A stretch of 8,189 nt of DNA from contig CAMLNJ010000112.1 of NCBI GenBank assembly GCA_946481225.1, positions 1 to 8,189 of the forward strand. Reading direction: 5' to 3'. Source of the stretch: an uncultured Verrucomicrobiota bacterium. Lineage in GTDB: Bacteria; Verrucomicrobiota; Verrucomicrobiae; Opitutales; Opitutaceae. The translations under genes were made by a program, and so were the position numbers. Of the stretch, positions 6,323 to 8,189 are shown piece by piece. The notes beneath the pieces were generated by a model. The model did not search any database. It saw only the letters and a list, made by a program, of their open reading frames with translations, and was not told where the DNA came from. Within the stretch, counting starts at the first letter, position 1, and each line of letters starts with the position of its first letter.

Positions 6323-6455
6323 GGGATTGGTTGTCGCCGAACTTACGGGAAAAGCCTGAGGCGGGGGACGGGAAATCGCCACCCTTTTTCGTCAGCGAAC
6401 CGCGTCAGGGCTCTCCTTTAGTTCCCCGAAGCAGAATCAGGGAAGTGTGGGGCCT

Positions 6456-7907
6456 TCAGCCGGATGTGGGTCCGGCCAGGGTAAGCGTGGCGCGCGTGCC
6501 GCCGGCGGGGCGGTTTTCCAGGCGGGCATCGCCGCCGTGGAGGTGGGCGACCTCGCGCACGAAGCTGAGGCCGAGGCCGGTGCTTTTGACTCCGGTGTCG
6601 GGGCGTGGCAGCGAGTAGAAGCGTTCGAAGAGGCGCGGCAGCGCGTAGTCGGGCAGGCCGGGGCCGGTGTCGTCGACGGTGACGATGGCGCCGTCGGGGG
6701 CGGCGCGAAGCGAGAGCGTGATGGAGCCGCCGGCGGGGGTGAATTCGAGGGCGTTTTGGAGGAGGTTGCCGATCGCCTGCGCGAGCAGGAAGCGCTCGCC
6801 GGCGACGGTGATCGCCTCGGGCGCGTCGAGCGCGCCGGAGATTCGTCGGGTGCGTAGCATCGGCTCGAGGGCGGCGAGGCGTTCCTCGAGGAGGGCGCGG
6901 AGCTCGACGGGGGCGGGATCGACGAGGCCGCGGCGGGCCTCGACGGCGGCGAGTTGAAGGAGTTTTTCGACGATGGTCTGGATGCGCGCCGACTCGGTGA
7001 GGAGGTTTTGCAGGAAGCGGGCGCGCTGGGGCGCGGGCATCTCGGCGTCCTCGGCGAGGAGCTCGGCGGCGCCGCGGATGGCGGCGAGGGGGGCCTTGAT
7101 CTCGTGGGCGAGGGCCTGGGTGTATCGCTCGACGTGGGCTTTCCCTTCCAGGGCGGCGCGCATCTCGTCGAAGGCGCGGCGGAGCTCGCCGACCTCGCGG
7201 CCGGCGAAACGCTTCGGGAGCGAGGCGGGGCGGCCGTCGCGCACGGCGCGGGCGTAGGCGGTGAGTTTTTCGACCGGCGTGGTGATCCAGAGGGAGAAGG
7301 CGAGGCCGGTGACGATGACGAGGCCGCCGCCGAGCGCGCCGGCGGCGAGGACCTTGGTGCGGACGGCGGCGACGAGGGCGTTGATGTTGGCGGTGGGTTT
7401 GCCGAGTGAGACGACGCCGACGACGCGATCATCGTGACGGATAGGCGCGGCGACGTGGACGACGAGCGAGGCTTCGTCGGCGGGGTCGAGGCGGGTGGCG
7501 CGCGCGCCGTAGCGGCCTTGGAGGGTGAGGAGGACGTCGTTCCAGCGGGAGTAGTCGCGGCCTTCGTCGCGGCCGCCGTCGGAGTCGTAGAGCACGCGGC
7601 CGGCGGCGTCGGTGAGGTAGAGGCGAAGGTCGACGGCGGTCTTGTGAAAGGTGTAGATCCGGGCGTCGAGCGGGCGCGTGGCGGCGGCGTCGAAGGCGCG
7701 GCGCAACGGGGCGATGTCGAGCGTGGCGTCGGGGCGGACATGGGTCTCGGCGACGGCGGCGAGGTAGGCGGCGGTGTCGATGAGCGTGGCCTCCATCGAT
7801 TCGAGGTAGCGCGGCCGGATGGCGCCGAGGATGGAGGTGAAGAGGTAGAGGTAGCCGCCGCCGATCAACAACAGGTAGACGAGGAAGATGCGGGTGCGGA
7901 TGGTCAT
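6456..7907 (-). CDS. creC: CreC-like sensor histidine kinase
   Basis: A 483-residue inner-membrane kinase. TM1 is at about residues 7-29, a periplasmic sensor region spans 30-187, TM2 is at about 188-209, and a HAMP linker runs over 210-257. The dimerisation/phosphoacceptor helix has His268 (ALAHEIKAPLAAIRGAAELL). The ATPase domain shows the N box (GNLLQNALEFTP, Asn385), the G1 box DDTGPG (413-417), the F box LFERFYSLPR and the G2 box STGLGLSFV (442-450). The sensor region matches Escherichia coli CreC as I recall it (TLIDTA near the start, then DYSRWNDVLLTLQGRYGA, DPAD and VAAPI...GVVSLGKP), which identifies the subfamily rather than just a generic kinase. It should phosphorylate the CreB-like regulator encoded immediately upstream. 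The intergenic gap is 75 bases, and no Shine-Dalgarno sequence precedes the ATG. The usual creD is not downstream. Confidence 0.9.
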   Translation of the reverse strand: MTIRTRIFLVYLLLIGGGYLYLFTSILGAIRPRYLESMEATLIDTAAYLAAVAETHVRPDATLDIAPLRRAFDAAATRPLDARIYTFHKTAVDLRLYLTDAAGRVLYDSDGGRDEGRDYSRWNDVLLTLQGRYGARATRLDPADEASLVVHVAAPIRHDDRVVGVVSLGKPTANINALVAAVRTKVLAAGALGGGLVIVTGLAFSLWITTPVEKLTAYARAVRDGRPASLPKRFAGREVGELRRAFDEMRAALEGKAHVERYTQALAHEIKAPLAAIRGAAELLAEDAEMPAPQRARFLQNLLTESARIQTIVEKLLQLAAVEARRGLVDPAPVELRALLEERLAALEPMLRTRRISGALDAPEAITVAGERFLLAQAIGNLLQNALEFTPAGGSITLSLRAAPDGAIVTVDDTGPGLPDYALPRLFERFYSLPRPDTGVKSTGLGLSFVREVAHLHGGDARLENRPAGGTRATLTLAGPTSG

Positions 7908-7921
7908 CGCTGAAGGGAAAG

Positions 7922-7949
7922 GCTGAGACCTGAAACCTGAGACCTGAAG
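7922..7949. repeat. Heptanucleotide tandem repeat between creB and creC
   Basis: The plus strand shows roughly three and a half units of a 7-base motif: CTGAGAC, CTGAAAC, CTGAGAC, CTGAAGG. It lies in the 75-base gap between the regulator stop and the kinase start, close to where the ribosome would load on the kinase cistron. Such short repeats can vary in copy number by slippage. Here that would change the spacing upstream of the kinase, not its reading frame. Confidence 0.6.
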
Positions 7950-7982
7950 GGGCGGAGATCGGACGGCGGCAGCACGGGGAGT

Positions 7983-8189
7983 TTATTCGCGCAGCGAGTA
8001 GCCGAGGCCGCGGTGGGTGACGATGGGGTCGGTGTTGTCGGGGGCGAGGGCGCGGAGTTTGGCGCGGAGGGTTTTCACGTGGGCGTCGACGGTGCGGTCC
8101 AGGCTGGCCTCGGGTTCGTCCCACGCGGAGGTGAGAAGCTGCTCGCGGTTGAAGACGCGGCCGGGCTGGCCGAGGAACGTTTTTAACAG
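7983..8189 (-). CDS. creB: CreB-like response regulator, C-terminal DNA-binding domain (partial)
   Basis: The window holds the last 68 codons, ending at TAA 7985-7983; the receiver domain and the start lie beyond base 8189. The visible part is an OmpR/PhoB-type winged helix. It includes QPGRVFNREQLL, then SAWDEPEASLDRTVDAHVKT with the recognition helix (LDRTVDAHVKTLRAKLR), and the terminal wing THRGLGYSLRE. It aligns closely with E. coli CreB as I recall it (LLKT...PGRV, DRTVD.H.KTLRAKLRA, THRG.GYSLR). Conservation of the recognition helix supports recognition of a site like the enterobacterial cre-tag. Two arrays with that spacing are found in this window, upstream of the exosortase and of a short frame. 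Confidence 0.88.
   Translation of the reverse strand: MLKTFLGQPGRVFNREQLLTSAWDEPEASLDRTVDAHVKTLRAKLRALAPDNTDPIVTHRGLGYSLRE

Noticed and set aside
6360..6382. GTG start at 6382 for the secreted protein
   Set aside because: It would place 20 residues including Pro and Gln before an otherwise ideal signal peptide that begins at the ATG at 6322.
5363..6421. Plus-strand open frame of 352 codons
   Set aside because: It is antisense to the secreted-protein gene, whose minus-strand frame has a clear signal peptide. The plus frame gives low-complexity Gly/Val/Glu sequence only.
6437..7741. Minus-strand open frame of 434 codons overlapping the kinase
   Set aside because: It is a shifted frame of creC, rich in Ser/Pro/Ala, with no motif. 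The kinase frame carries all the catalytic boxes.

Overview
The window is GC-rich and densely coded, and apart from a fragment at the left edge every convincing gene lies on the minus strand. The gene content is an exosortase with a VIT-domain partner, a CreB/CreC-type two-component system and Ala/Pro/Ser-rich secreted or anchored proteins. With the high GC and the lack of Shine-Dalgarno sequences, this suggests a Gram-negative of the PVC group, most plausibly a verrucomicrobial (Opitutaceae-like) bacterium. The taxonomic call is an inference from style and content, not from a marker gene.

Layout, in minus-strand transcription order (right to left). 8189-7983: C-terminal winged helix of a CreB-like response regulator, cut by the window edge. 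7907-6456: CreC-like sensor histidine kinase. 6322-5192: secreted protein of unknown function, followed by a strong hairpin terminator. 5091-4456: small membrane-anchored protein with a Pro/Ala/Ser linker and a HEAT-like helical domain. 4455-4244: intergenic stretch with two GC hairpins. 4243-4206: four direct repeats of TTCA(T/C) with an exact 11-base period. 4183-3656: small exosortase (XrtK type) with a Cys/Arg/His triad. 3687-379: very long frame overlapping it, which encodes an MSEP-CTERM-like protein (about 11 membrane helices, VIT domain, degenerate vWA-like domain, exosortase sorting tail). A second copy of the four-repeat array (586-549) lies inside the 3' part of this frame, just before a possible 48-aa single-helix protein (525-379). 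On the plus strand, 2-361 is the end of a multi-helix membrane protein that converges on this locus.

How the genes may work together. The repeat arrays match the spacing of the enterobacterial CreB binding site (cre-tag, TTCAC-6-TTCAC). They sit at near-identical distances from two start codons, and a CreB/CreC pair is encoded in the same locus. The simplest reading is a CreBC-controlled envelope module in which a sensor kinase switches on a dedicated exosortase and its single large surface or membrane substrate, plus perhaps a membrane microprotein. No creD, the classical CreB target, is visible here. The regulatory link and the microprotein are inferences; the repeats, the catalytic residues and the domain signatures can be read directly in the sequence.
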